From NCBI GenBank assembly GCA_973895155.1, contig OZ316893.1, forward strand, positions 24,490,001 through 24,554,000: 64,000 nucleotides of DNA, given 5' to 3'. The translations under genes and the position numbers were made by a program. Under the pieces are notes generated by a model, which made no database searches, had not been told where the DNA came from, and saw nothing but the letters and a program-made list of their open reading frames with translations. This DNA comes from Marsupella aquatica (lineage: Eukaryota > Marchantiophyta). Of this stretch, positions 1 through 12,109 are shown piece after piece (the stretch's first letter is position 1; each line of letters begins with the position of its first letter).

Positions 1-659
1 GTCAAACTGTCCTCTTAGCCTCCTGGTACTTTTTCCATGCAAATTAAAATATCCTTTTCATTTCAGATCGAAAGAGCAAAGAGATCAAACCTTGAAAAAC
101 AATTGCAATAGAAGTCAAAGGCATGCAATGGCCCTAATGGAAAAGGATGGAAACTTCACTCATAGTCCCATCAAGGGAGTGCAATAAAATGCTCTCGGTA
201 TCCCACCTACTGTGAGCAAAAGATTAGGATCTACTTGGAATGGTCATTAGACTTGGGGCTACTTGGGATTAAGATTGACTTGGAATGGTCATCAGACTAG
301 GGGCGTCTTGGTTCATTGCACTCATTGCAGCTCTTGTGGGTATCATTTGTGCTCATATATAGACATCAGTTTCAGGAGTGTGAGACTGAGAGGGAGAGAA
401 GAAGATTGGCATACAACAACTTGCAAGCTTGCCAGGCTATGGCAAATGAATTGGGATTGACATTATAATTCCTCTCTTGGCAATGGGCATAGCAGGGACG
501 GTGTGACCCACGTCTTTGTGAGGTGTTGTGCAAATACTATCCCAACACCTCCTCGGAATGTACAATACCTGCCCTGACATCCTGTACCCTTTAAAAAAAA
601 TGCAAGAATCTACACTTTGACAAATGCATCAACAATTATCAATAAGTTTAGGGTAAACA
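1..659. other. No gene seen
   Basis: No recognisable coding region or RNA gene. A short open frame at 263-460 has no recognisable domain and no support. The stretch is ordinary AT-rich intergenic sequence leading into a repeat field. Confidence 0.5.
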
Positions 660-675
660 CCCTAAACCTCTAAGC

Positions 676-1215
676 ATTTAAAGTGCAATTTTTTGCAAAC
701 TGCAGTAGTAGGGGAAAAAGGGAAAATCATCAGCTAGTAGTAAGCCAGATTTTGCAATTCTGGAGGGTGCACTTAGGCAGAGAATGACTTCTCATAATCT
801 ACAAAGTTGGGCAGCCTTGAGTTTATGACAATTTTTTTGCACTTATGCATTTTTTCACATTGGAAACCTTGAAAGTCTTATAAGGAGGTTGTAGGAAAAC
901 ATTGAAGAGTAATTGGCCCTGCTCAAGCCAGATTTTGCACTTATAGAGGGTGAACTATACCAGAGTGGACTTCTTAAGAAAAGGAAGAATGATCAGCCGT
1001 GCAGTAAACCATATTTTGCATCTATGGAGGGTGCACTTGGGCAGAATGGACCTACCAACAAAAGGGAAGAATGATCAGCCTTGCAGCTAAACCATTTTTG
1101 CATTTATCTCGGTGCTCCTAGGTAAAGTGACTCCAAAGAAAAGGTAATATCGGCCTTCCAGTAAACCAGGTTTTGCAGATGTAGAGGGTGCACTTATGCA
1201 GGGTGAACGGTACTC
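676..1215. repeat. Degenerate ~75-85 bp tandem repeats carrying TGCACTT
   Basis: About five diverged units follow each other. They share the pattern 'cagtaaaccagattttgca', then 'gagggtgcactt', then 'gggaagaatgatcagcc'. Clear unit starts are near 735, 922, 1000, 1084 and 1160. Each unit includes a TGCACTT motif or a decayed form of it. The same motif is dense again at 5.85-7.0 kb, so these may be subterminal repeats of one old element. Confidence 0.65.
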
Positions 1216-4200
1216 CATATCAAAAACAATTATAACAGATAACGATTCTGGGGATAGCGTGTTGTACGGGAATTTCATTCGTTTGTGTGGCCTAATGTCA
1301 ATAATCTGTCTTGGGACCCGGACTGGGGATGGGATGGGATGGCTTGGAGAGTAAAAAACTTAGAGGAATGATCTCTCTCTCAATCCATTTTGATAGATGA
1401 GGAGACATTCACGGGCTGCCAAACGTTGACAAAGCTTGGGACCATTTACAGTATTCATGACGCCAACTCAGCCATATGAAACACTGACGAGTTGGAGCTC
1501 AAAATGGTGTACCCACGTCATAAGCGTGCAAGGGTTGAATTTGCCCACAGGTGAAATTAATGGAGAAGGCGCCATCCATAAAGAGTAGGATCTCTGGTGA
1601 CTGTACATTGCTCATCCGTAGTAATGTAGAGTTTAGACATTAATTGTCAATGAACAAACAAATGTTTTTTAATGGCAGCCGCCTTTGAGCATTATCACCT
1701 TTTAAAGCTTTGGATTGGAGAAGAAACCGTTCTTGTTATACAGTCCCCTGATTGAGGGGGCCCGTATGCCTAAAATATCTGTGAATGAAATAAATTCTGG
1801 TCTTCAAGGGAGCCAATACTTCTTAATATGCCATCAAATCCTATAAGGGAAACGTCAAGAAATACACCTGAAAACCCTCAGTTTTTGTATTGAATTGAAA
1901 ATTGAACTACCGGTAGCAGTGGCCTGTGGCCAAGTCCATTGGCAATAGAAGAGTATTATGGTTAGAGTTGAGTTTAGTTTAGTTTAAAGATTGGTGTGAC
2001 GGGCTCTCCAAACCTCAATTTTCTGTTCCCAAACTCTGTATGATTTCTCTAAAAACAACAAAAATGCATCCTTCAAATCTGATTGGTTTTAATGGGCTAC
2101 ATCCGAACAAGTCCAAGTTTTCTGGATGTAGCAATCTTAGGTGTCCATTTTGGGGTCTTATCTAGGCCAAAAATATATATTGTTCAGATAGAAGAAAGTG
2201 ATGCTCCCATGGGCGCCTTGAACCATACAATCTTCATTCAGATCGTGACACCTTTTATACCTTCACTCATGGACACCCCTTCGCATTCCCAAAAGTCTTT
2301 TAACAACAAAAGTTTGACCTTCAGTTTCTCCCTAGCTTTCTATCCAGTGGAATTGGCTCTTTGTGGGTTCGTTAGTAGCAGCTTGGAATCATCTTTCCAA
2401 ACTCTAATATCTTTAGTTTTCATGAAGTATTAAGAGAGTTATGAATTTATAGAGATCACTGCATCACTTGCTGTCCATACTTTAAGCTTCCTAATGGTTT
2501 CAGCAATTAACTTTTAAATTCATATCCTTCAATATTCAGTGGATTCTTATTTTCTTGGGTTTGTCTATAGACAGGTTTCTTGTGATTTACAAAATGTAGA
2601 AACATTACCGCTAACTATCTTTTCTTTCCTAGAGATAGTGTTGGTAGTAGCTGCAAGAGAAAGACTCTTCTATTGGAAAGAGAAATAGGAAAATGAGTCT
2701 AACAACAAGAGACACGCTGTCTGTGTCTTTACTCGTCTTCAGTCAGCCAATCAGAGAGGGAATAGATTTTTATTTATCTTTCAACGGGAAAGGAGGAAGG
2801 GCGTTTTTCAGGTCAGTCCTCCCCAAGCTAAAGAACCTGCACTGGTTGTGCCTTCCCCAAGGTGATCCAGACCCTACATGCCATCCAATCTCTCAAAGCT
2901 CTGGATGTTAGTAGCCGCAGTGAAAAATAGAGGCCTGGTTGTGAGAGTTCTCATGTGAATGCTGGAGCAAGTGCTAGAGTTTGGATATCAAATTTGGTGA
3001 AATTATTTATATAAGAAAAATTGCATCCCTTCAAAATGCATTTTATTTTTTATTTACCCTGAGTGCATTTTTCAGCCATTTAATAATTTATTTTATTAAT
3101 TCATTCAAAGGTGTATTATAAAAATATTTAGTTTTATTATATTTATTTTTCTTTTTTAGTTTCAACTATTCAAATAGCAATTTTCTTTCACTCAATCTAA
3201 GTTTTGTGCATTTTCGTTTTTTTGTGTATATGCATTGAAAATAATTTAAACACTTGAACAACATTAATTTGAAAATAACGTAAATAGGAATTTTCCTAGA
3301 ATTTTATTCCATGGTCCCTATTCCTCCCCATGGAGTGCGTAAAGTAATTAGCAAGTTTGCACAGGAATTTATGCCACATGGGAGCTGAAGTGTTTTAAAT
3401 GGAACTAAGAGTCATGAATCTTTGCTCCACTAAAAAAAAAGACAAAAGTTATCAATTTTGGGACCAAAAATGAATATGTTTTTTGAATGGTCTGCCCTCA
3501 CTCCCCTTAGGAATTTGTGTAGATTTGTTTAATGTTCTTCTTGTTAATTATGATAGGATAGGAAGGATTCTTATTCACCTGCCATTGGGGGCGCTTTCTT
3601 CTCTTGCAAGCTGTTTCACCACTCTGTGGTTGTTGAGAGCTGTTTCGATTGTGGTGTTGCCTTCAAGGACTAGGGTGGCTTTAGAAGAAGTTTGGATCCA
3701 GCCAAAGTTTGCAAATGTTTCTACCATCTTTGGAGGTGGTCTTTGACCAAAGACAACAAGTGAACATCAACACACACTTGAGCTGCCTATTGCCATGTAG
3801 GATTGGTAGATAGTATAGTTACCTGAATGGACCCTAGTTCTTGAAAAGCCAACTGCAGCCGTTTGCTCACAAAAGACTGAACTCATGTATGTTTGATAAT
3901 ACATATCAAACATAGATATCTAGGTGCATGAGCACCTAGCTAGGGGGTCACTAAGTTGGGTCCTCTTATTGACCCAAAACCCCCATGGACCACATTTCTC
4001 AAAATCAGAGCTTAATTGTAATAACGTGGTGTTTCTTAAATTCTAATATTTTTTGGATTTTCCATGAAACCACCGGAGCACTGTGTCTAACCTGGAGGTC
4101 CAACCAAGCTTCACTTTCGAAAAACTTTAAAATCTCTCTGGTAGGGAAGAATTGAAATGGCCACCCACGAATGACTTTTTCACTGTTACCAAGTTACCAC

Positions 4201-5840
4201 TACGGTACCGTAGCTACAGAAGCCTGTACTTGCTCAAACAGTATCACTGAACTCCCTGGACGTTCTGAAGACACAGATTCATTTTCAGCAGCTTCCCGGA
4301 TGGAGACCAGCATGTGGCAACGGCAGACCTACTGTCCTCTTTTGTCCTGTACTTTCACTGTACTGCTCTCCAGCCATCCAGGACGGTACGGCGCCCCCTA
4401 CCAATGGGGGCGCAGAAAAGCCTGGATGATCTGACCGTCCAGCGCCACGTACGATCTGTACCCTCGAAATGCATATGGTATGGTGGTTTTGGTCAATATA
4501 TCCCGCATAGTGAGGAGTCGTTTAATCTCGGCCTTCCATTTTCGTGACGAACGGCCCAGCCTTTCCCTTTGTAAATGCACAGTCTGTACACTGGGAGTAT
4601 GTTTGTTCGCTGCCTCGGAATACATCAGGGACGGTAGTTTTTGGTAAATGTTTCGATGGGTTTGAGCGAAACACACCGAAACAACCCACAATTTAACAAT
4701 TTGCGCATATTTTGTCATTAGATGGGACACAATGTAGCAAAATGTGACAACATTTGCTAAATTACATATGTTATGGAAGGCCCTTGCCCAAGATGTGTAG
4801 TGGAAAATTGGTTCATCGATCAGCCTATTAAGACACTCAAGATTTATTTGAGGAGTCCTTTTGTATCTTGGTTCCAAATGAAATATGGCTTGTAAGGGTT
4901 AAGGAGGATTACCCATCATAGACTTAATGCAAAATATATTTGTTTTGAATTATTCTGTGAGGGAGTGTGGGAGACTCGGAGTCTTCTCTTTTGTCATAGG
5001 TGCTAGTAAAGTCAAGAATTCAACTAAATTTCTTGATTATTCTTTTCTATTTGGTCATGAAATGTTGCGCTTTTCATTCTGTTATTATTCACATTTGAAA
5101 GTTCTTTCCTTCACTTTAACTTTAAAAGTAGCTTAGTTAGGGTTCCCGCTCATTGCCATCTATTTTCTTACTATTCGCTCTCTTATGAAATCACATTTTC
5201 TACTTTTCAGCTAAAAACGTTGATGTTTGTGTCTTTTCATTCTAACTCTAATTTTTTCCTGTCTTTGGCTCACTCCAAGAATATTAAAAACCAGATCCGT
5301 TTTTTTGGCAATATTTTGTAATTGTGCGAAGTCAGATGGCAGTACGGTATTTCCTTGTGTATTGATTGTAGTTGTATTATTCATGACTACACTTACTTTG
5401 GGATATAGGCTGGAGTTTTGGGATCTCATCACTGTTGACTTCACTTTGTTCAATCCATAACATTTGAAATAGTATTTGTGAATTTCATGATGAATCCAGC
5501 ACCTTCTCAAATGTTGGTTTTATGGGAGCTATGCTTTTGCAAGATGTTGATTACATTATACAATGTCATATATGATTAACCTTATCTTAACTAAGTTTTT
5601 AATTGTGATTAATTTAATTATTGTAATCTATGAATCACAAGACTAAGAGCAATCCTAAACACTTCCAGCTTCCTTGGCTCATCACCCTACTACTCTTCTC
5701 TTTGGCTTACAACCAAGAAATACAATCTTCCTTCTTCGTTTCCTTGCCCTTCTTTGGGCTATCTCATCTTTAAAGATCAACAAATTATTTCTTTTCTAAC
5801 ATATATAGTTTAGGGACATCTGTGCAGTTATCCAGGTATG
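1216..5840. other. Gene-poor interval
   Basis: Several short open frames exist (2083-2433 +, 3483-3746 +, 4398-4877 -), but none shows a domain, codon pattern or splice context that I recognise. The 159-codon minus-strand frame at 4398-4877 is the longest and remains of unknown meaning. The interval lies between two TGCACTT-rich fields and could be the interior of a decayed element. I see no RNA gene. Confidence 0.45.
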
Positions 5841-5844
5841 GAGG

Positions 5845-6997
5845 GTGCTGCACTTCAATTGACAACGCTCCTTTTCTATAAAATCCTTGCACTTATCCTT
5901 ACATTGCAAACATCAAGATTTCACTTAAAATGTCTTTGTTTAAGGTAATGGCAGGGAATGTGTAAATTACACTAATGTGAGCTCAAAAGCCAGAAACTGA
6001 GGCTCCCACACAACCTTTTGACCAAGTGTTACTTTGAATAGACTATTGAAATCCATGGATTGTTTGAAAGATATTTCCTACTGAAATGAGTGTTGATTAT
6101 TTTGTGTGGCAAAAAATGCATTTTCTTTGGGAGTCCTCGCGTCAAGGATGTGCTTTATAGCATTACCTGCATATAAGAGTAGAGGCAATTCTTTCTTCCC
6201 TTCTCTAGTAAAGGGGAGGTGGGCTGGTTAGCCAGTAAATGGCCAACAAGTGAAGCACATTATCTCTTTAGCCAAAGTTGATGCTTGGATGGACTACAAC
6301 ATTTGATCCCAGGGTTCCCAAGGGCCAAACAGTTTTTAATACCTCCAAAGCGATTAAAGGAGAACGCTACTTTTTTATCAACAGTTTTTGGTCATCCATC
6401 TCCCATTTGAATGTAAAAAAAGGTGTTGTCTCAGTAAAAAATTACATTTAAAACAGTCCCTCAAGTTTCGGTAGTATCTGTGAGCATCTTGTCAAACATT
6501 GCACTCTTAAGGAGAAGTGTAGCAAAGCCAGTAAGTGTTGTGATATACAATTTACTGTGGTAAGTGCAGGCTCCCTGGAAGACACCCCTAGCCTGCGCTT
6601 ATCCACCCTTATGCACTTGACAGATATCATTAATGCACTTCTCCACATTTACATGCTGCACTATCAATAAGTGCATATGAAATGACTTCTGCACTTTCTC
6701 ATAGGTGTCCTCAGGTCTCACACATTGGACACCTCACAACCTTAAACCCTCACACTGCACAATTCAACTGGATAAGTGCATGAAATTATTGTATGTAGTT
6801 AAACATTGCACTCATCAATAAACGCTTCTAGCATATGCTTTGAGCACTGATATAGATGGAAATGCATTTATGTATATATCATGCTGAAACGCAGACTTGC
6901 ACTTACAGATCGGTGCATTTTTTGGACATTTACAAAGGAGCACTCTAATATCAGGGGACTACGAAAACCATCCTGCACTAACCCACTGAATGCACTT
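5845..6997. repeat. TGCACTT/AAGTGCA motif field
   Basis: TGCACT(T/C/A) or its complement occurs about 15 times here, mostly between 6490 and 6997 (for example near 6499, 6563, 6612, 6633, 6670, 6691, 6774, 6807, 6897, 6974 and 6990), in both orientations. This is far above chance for a 6-7 bp word. The pattern resembles the subterminal transposase-binding motifs of plant DNA transposons. No terminal inverted repeat could be fixed by eye. Confidence 0.5.
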
Positions 6998-7029
6998 AGA
7001 CATGGTGTGCACGGTAAACGGAACGTCTA

Positions 7030-7225
7030 TTGGTCTGACTTTTTCGTGTTGAGTAAAGATTTCTTTCCAGGTCAAGATGAGGAGACACCGAGAGAGGGAC
7101 GGATGGAAGGGGAAGGTGCAAGAGTAGACAAGACAATCATCACAATAAATTTGGCAATCTTTTTGCTCTGACTTTTTCCCAGCCCAGTAAAGATGTCTTT
7201 CAAGGTCAATAAAGAGAGAGCGAGA
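7030..7225 (+). repeat. Diverged tandem duplication, ~130 bp spacing
   Basis: A block with 'gactttttc', 'agtaaagat' and 'tctttc...aggtcaa', followed by a purine-rich GAGAG tail, occurs at about 7035-7105 and again at about 7168-7225. It lies just upstream of the purine-rich leader of the receptor-kinase gene. Confidence 0.55.
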
Positions 7226-7418
7226 GTGAACAGGGGGGGCTAGTGGAAAAGTGGAGAGGAGGAGACAAGACATGACAATCCAGCGACAAAAAGCAAGCAA
7301 GCAAGCAAATCAACGTAGGTGCAAGGACAAATGGACAGCACGCAGTAAAGGCAGTCTGATTCCATCCCACTTGCGTTGAAAATGTTGTACCCAAAAGGAG
7401 AGAAGGGATGGAGGACTA

Positions 7419-7983
7419 GACTACTACTACTACTACAACAACAGCAACAGCAGTGCAGTTGGGAGAGGGGCACAATGCGCACTTGGCGGGTCAAAGGGCA
7501 TGTTGCATCATCGAGCAGCTGCGCTGCATGATTGTGTGGATTAATTTTAGTCTCCCTTGGGACCCGGAGGATGTGGGGAGGCTGCTGATGAGTACAGTAC
7601 TTGTCCTTTTTCTGTTTATTCCGGAGACTGCTCTTTCTACTGCTACTGTGCTAATCTACTACTGTAGAACTGATGACCTGCCTTTGGGCCTTTGGAAGGG
7701 AAGAGAGGCAGGAGAGTTGGAGAGGAGAGGAGAGGAGAGGAGCACCTACGGGACGGATCTAGTGTAGGAGCTGGGGTTTCGCCTTCCATGCAGCTCTGTC
7801 TAGCTCCGTGTAGGGATTAGGATTTTGTTTGCTTGGGCAATGGAGGTGGGACTCTACAGTAGAGCATCAAGTGGTAAACATTGTACGAGACGGTGGATCG
7901 CTTTTCACCAGCTCGTGAATTTCTTCTTCGGGAAGACTGTTGAGGTGTGAGGTGAGGTGAGGTGAGGTGAGGTGAGGTGAGGA
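7419..7983 (+). repeat. Microsatellite-rich 5' flank of the receptor kinase
   Basis: Three simple repeats lie here: a trinucleotide tract CTA/ACA/GCA at about 7420-7452, GAGAG repeats at about 7719-7741, and seven or so GGTGA units at 7949-7983. Pyrimidine/purine tracts of this kind are common in plant promoters and 5' leaders. The region up to 8950 has no supported coding sequence and probably contains the promoter and long 5' UTR of the next gene. Confidence 0.6.
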
Positions 7984-8950
7984 GATGCTAAAGACTTTTT
8001 AAGAAGCGTGAGAGAGATTGCAGCTTGCTACTACTACTCACACACAGGAAGGAAGTGCCTAGTGAGTACTGATTGACCAGAACGAGGGACTTGCCATGGG
8101 AGGGGTCAGTGTGGTGGTGTGGGAGATTGTACAGCTCTGACTCTCAGCATCATTCTGCCTTGGAGGTGGAGGTTTAATGTGAAGAGAGGAGACACTAGCA
8201 GTACGACGAGCTCCGATAGATTTCCTGGATGGGTGTTCGCATTGCCTGTGTAGAGCAACGGTGATCATTGTGCAAAGATTGGATTTTGTTCAGGTTCAGT
8301 CAAGATGGGGGACTTTGAGATGTCGGACGGAGGATGACAGGAAGTGTTGTTGGGTCGACAGTTTTAGGCCCAAATTCTTCTAGTTCCTCGAGACTCTGAG
8401 GTTTCATGTCTAGCAGCTTTGCCGGTTGGAATCCTTGACGGCGATTTGGCGACAGGAGTAGTCGTCAGCTACGATCCAAGCTCCACCTCTGGCTCGCTCG
8501 GCGATAGGAGGTTGCAGTGACTCTTCTGATTCACATGGGTGGGTGCAATCAATCGCAGGTGATATGGAGACGGATGTATCCACAGGGACTTTTGTAAACA
8601 TTATGAAGTTTTCCGCAAATTCCGGTGTATGGGGGAGAAAGTGGAGGCCAGGTGTATGCTGTAAGGCGGGTGGAGAGGCCCGTTCCGTGAGTATTTTTGC
8701 GAAACGGTGAAGCGTATGGAAAGATGCGCCCTTTTGGGATGACACGGGAGACGGTGGGCACGCTCCTAACTGTGGTCCTTGTGCTTTTGTGTTGATAGAT
8801 TCTTGTGGGGTTGGAAGGGAACATTAGTGTCTTTTAGAACTGGAGGGTAGGGAATGCTTTCCCTGGACTGCCTGGATTGGTCGTTTCTCATGGTTCAGGA
8901 CGGGAAGTGACCATCCAGTGAAGGATTGGAAGGTATTACCGAAACGAAAG

Positions 8951-11900
8951 ATGCACGATGGATCCAGACGGGCTGTCCTTGTCCAAGTTACCCTTGTCAT
9001 TGTATTGTTGCTTTCGATCTTTGGAGCGTCCAGCCAGTTGGGATCCAACGTAGCAACCGCCATCCCCTCCCCGGGAAGCCTGGGATGCTATCTAGACGAC
9101 CGATGCACTCTGCTGACCTTCAAGAAGGGGCTGTTGAAAGAGGGTGAACCCACATTGGCGAGCTGGAATAGTGCGGATGTGAGTCAGTGGAAAGGAGTGT
9201 CGTGGAAAACAGCGGCGGATGGAACTTCTTATGCTGAGAAGTTGGAGCTCGGGGACTTGAAGCTCAATGGGACAGGCATTGCTCCTCTTCTGCAAAACGG
9301 CCTTACCTATCTGACCACTCTCAACATATCTGGCAATTTTATCTCAGCTACACTGCCAGACCCTTTGAGGATATGCCCTGCGCTACTTGTTCTCGATATC
9401 AGCAACAACAGCTTCGTTGGCAGACTTCCTCAGCTTCTCAGCTGCGATGACACGGTTAACGGCTCTGCTCCTCTTAATCAGGTTGCATTCGCTTCCACTA
9501 ATTTGCGAGTGCTCAACATCAGCAGGAATAACTTTTCGGGTGAGGTTCCCGGCTCTCTTTTTTCATCTCTTTTTTCTGGAGCAGGAGGTGGCAGCTTGGG
9601 CAATCTGACTTCTCTCGTGTTGGAGCATAACTCTTTGGAAGGGAGCTTTCCTTCCTCTATCGGCAATTGTACTGACCTGGTGGAGTTGAAGCTTTCGTTC
9701 AACAAGTTTTCAGGGCCCTTTCCCTTTGATGCCCTTCAAAAGCTTCAAAAACTCGAAATTGTGGAGGCTACGATGAACACCATCACGGGCGATATACAAA
9801 TCCCAAATGATGGCAGAAGCTTTGGGCAGCTGAAATCTCTCAGTCTGAGCTACAATTCTCTTACCGGAAACATACCTGAGAGTCTTGGTAATTCTTCGAA
9901 TCTGGAAACTCTCGAGCTCAAGTACAACAACCTCTCGGGTGCCATTCCGAAAACTCTGGGAAAGTTGTCCAAGCTGAAGATTTTGAGCCTCCAAAGGAAC
10001 AATTTGAACGGGAGCATTCCGGAAGAGTTCTCCCAGCTGAGTAACTTGGCGAGCTTGAGCTTGAATCACAATAAGCTTAGAGGATCTCTCTCGCCTAATC
10101 TCAGCAACTGCACTAATCTTAAAAGCATCTGGTTGAATGAAAACTCTCTCTCTGGTGTTATTCCTCCTCAGTTGGGGAATCTCCCCAACCTCGTGGTGCT
10201 TTCTTTGTACGGCAATTATTTCAATCAAAGTATCCCTAAAGAGCTGGGTCGATTGAGGACCCTAGTAGCTTTTGATCTCAGCTACAACAATTTGGATGGG
10301 AATATTCCGGATGAGCTCTGCGAGCTGTTCCAATTGCAGGTACTGCTCCTGGACTACAATCGTCTCACGGGTTTGATTCCCAACTGTTTTGGGAACTACA
10401 CCTACATCCGACTTTTGGACTTGTCAAACAATTTACTGACTGGTTATTTCCCTAATGATCTCAGTAACCTCTCGATGAATGTGCAGTCATTGGCTAAAGC
10501 TCCGGCTGAGCTTAGCTCTGCCACTTACATCCAGGAACTCAATGGTCAAGATCTTGTCTTTCAGTTCAGCCAGTCACCCATTTCCTACTACTTCTTCAAT
10601 AACTTTCTCTCTGGACAAATTCCATCAACTTTGGGTGGCATTCAAAACGTGCAGCAGTTGAGGCTTGAGAACAACAGTCTCTCTGGTTCTATTCCTGCGG
10701 CCCTTGGGAATGCATCTTCTCTCCTTGTATTGGATCTCTCTTATAATAATCTTAGCGGCGTTATTCCCCCCAGTCTTACCGGACTCCATTTTTTGTCTGA
10801 GCTGAATTTCTCTTACAACAATCTGTCTGGGCAAATTCCGCAAGCCTCTCAGTTTCTGACCTTCAGCAAGTCTTCCTTCGTTGGAAACCCATATTTGTGT
10901 GGATTTCCTCTGGTGCAGTGTTCTCCCCCTGGTTCCCCAACTTCCGGTTCACAGGAAAGTTACGGTCGATCCATGGCCAAGAAATTACTGCCCCTGTACA
11001 TCACGCTGGGGAGTGCATTTTTATGTGTATGCTTTCTAGGGGCCCTGGTTGCCTGGAGCTGGATGAGGGGATCTTCACGGAGGAACAGTTCCCTGGTTTC
11101 CAATGACGGTGATATTTATGAGAACAAGGATGATCTACAGTACTATCAGGTGACCATTTCTAGTGTGCTGCCAGCCCTCCATCCGAAGGATCTGATACTG
11201 GCCACGGAGAACTATAACGAGAACAACATTATTGGAGATGGAGGATTTGGCTTAGTGTACAAAGCTGTGCTATGCTGTGGCTCGGTAGTGGCTGTGAAGA
11301 AGCTCCTGGAGGATGGTGCACAAGGGCAGAATGAGTTTCTGGCCGAAATGCGGACCTTAGGGAAGATAAAGCACAAGAATCTTGTCACCTTGCTGGGTTA
11401 CTGTGCATATGGCAAGGAGAGGATACTTGTGTATGAGTACATGAAGAATGGGAGTCTGGACACCTGGCTCCATTGTCGAGATGACGGGATGGCAAGTTTA
11501 GACTGGAGAACACGGTTGAAGGTGGCTAGGGGAGCTGCGGAGGGGCTGGCGTTTTTGCACCATGATTCTGATCCGACCATCATACATCGTGACATCAAGG
11601 CCAGCAACATCCTCCTTGACTGCAATTTTGAAGCTCGATTGGCAGATTTCGGGCTAGCCAGGTCTACTAGAGCTTTTGAGAGTCACGTGAGCACTGACTT
11701 CGCAGGGACAGCAGGGTACATTCCCCCAGAATATAGCCAAGCGACAGCAGCAACCACGAAAGGTGACGTGTATAGTTTTGGTGTAGTTCTTCTAGAGATC
11801 CTTACTGGCAGACGACCTACAGATCCTTTCTTCAAGAAGAACGAAATGTCTCATGTGGCTACCTGGATTTTAGATATTTCCTTGGAGTCTATCGAGAAGT

Positions 11901-12109
11901 CGTTCGATATGACTTCCGCAGCTTCAACTGATGAAATGTTGGAGATGATGAGAATTGCCCGCCTCTGTTGTCAGGATGTTCCTTCCAAGAGACCCAGTAT
12001 GGGTGACGTAGTGATGATGTTGGATGCTCTTGAGAGGCAGCAGAGTCCTTCGAGGAGCCCGAGTGTTGTACTATATGATGATGCCATGTCCTCGCCAAGG
12101 TGTCGTTAG
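8951..12109 (+). CDS. LRR receptor-like kinase, EMS1/BRI1/PSKR type
   Basis: This is a plasma-membrane receptor kinase of 1052 residues in a single exon, as is usual for LRR subfamily X. The start is the first in-frame ATG (8951); the open frame extends upstream without another ATG. A hydrophobic signal segment (about residues 8-29) precedes the LRRNT cysteine pair C46 and C52. About twenty 24-residue LRRs of the LxxLxLxxNxLSGxIP type follow, interrupted around residues 504-550 by a non-LRR stretch like the island of PSKR/BRI1 receptors. A transmembrane helix lies at about 680-704. The kinase domain has the GDGGFG loop (about 762), lysine in VAVKK, HRD (about 879), DFG (about 898) and GYIPPEY, so it should be an active RD kinase. 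Kinase wording is closest to EMS1, but the ligand is unknown. A broken copy of the kinase part lies at 27.29-27.81 kb. Confidence 0.95.
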   Translation: MHDGSRRAVLVQVTLVIVLLLSIFGASSQLGSNVATAIPSPGSLGCYLDDRCTLLTFKKGLLKEGEPTLASWNSADVSQWKGVSWKTAADGTSYAEKLELGDLKLNGTGIAPLLQNGLTYLTTLNISGNFISATLPDPLRICPALLVLDISNNSFVGRLPQLLSCDDTVNGSAPLNQVAFASTNLRVLNISRNNFSGEVPGSLFSSLFSGAGGGSLGNLTSLVLEHNSLEGSFPSSIGNCTDLVELKLSFNKFSGPFPFDALQKLQKLEIVEATMNTITGDIQIPNDGRSFGQLKSLSLSYNSLTGNIPESLGNSSNLETLELKYNNLSGAIPKTLGKLSKLKILSLQRNNLNGSIPEEFSQLSNLASLSLNHNKLRGSLSPNLSNCTNLKSIWLNENSLSGVIPPQLGNLPNLVVLSLYGNYFNQSIPKELGRLRTLVAFDLSYNNLDGNIPDELCELFQLQVLLLDYNRLTGLIPNCFGNYTYIRLLDLSNNLLTGYFPNDLSNLSMNVQSLAKAPAELSSATYIQELNGQDLVFQFSQSPISYYFFNNFLSGQIPSTLGGIQNVQQLRLENNSLSGSIPAALGNASSLLVLDLSYNNLSGVIPPSLTGLHFLSELNFSYNNLSGQIPQASQFLTFSKSSFVGNPYLCGFPLVQCSPPGSPTSGSQESYGRSMAKKLLPLYITLGSAFLCVCFLGALVAWSWMRGSSRRNSSLVSNDGDIYENKDDLQYYQVTISSVLPALHPKDLILATENYNENNIIGDGGFGLVYKAVLCCGSVVAVKKLLEDGAQGQNEFLAEMRTLGKIKHKNLVTLLGYCAYGKERILVYEYMKNGSLDTWLHCRDDGMASLDWRTRLKVARGAAEGLAFLHHDSDPTIIHRDIKASNILLDCNFEARLADFGLARSTRAFESHVSTDFAGTAGYIPPEYSQATAATTKGDVYSFGVVLLEILTGRRPTDPFFKKNEMSHVATWILDISLESIEKSFDMTSAASTDEMLEMMRIARLCCQDVPSKRPSMGDVVMMLDALERQQSPSRSPSVVLYDDAMSSPRCR

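Noticed and set aside
4398-4877. 159-codon minus-strand frame
   Set aside because: No domain, no introns, no neighbours and no codon signal that I can recognise. Length alone is not enough; noted only within the interval.
9710-10228. 172-codon minus-strand frame opposite the LRR region
   Set aside because: It is the antisense of a repetitive LRR coding sequence; open frames opposite such repeats are common.
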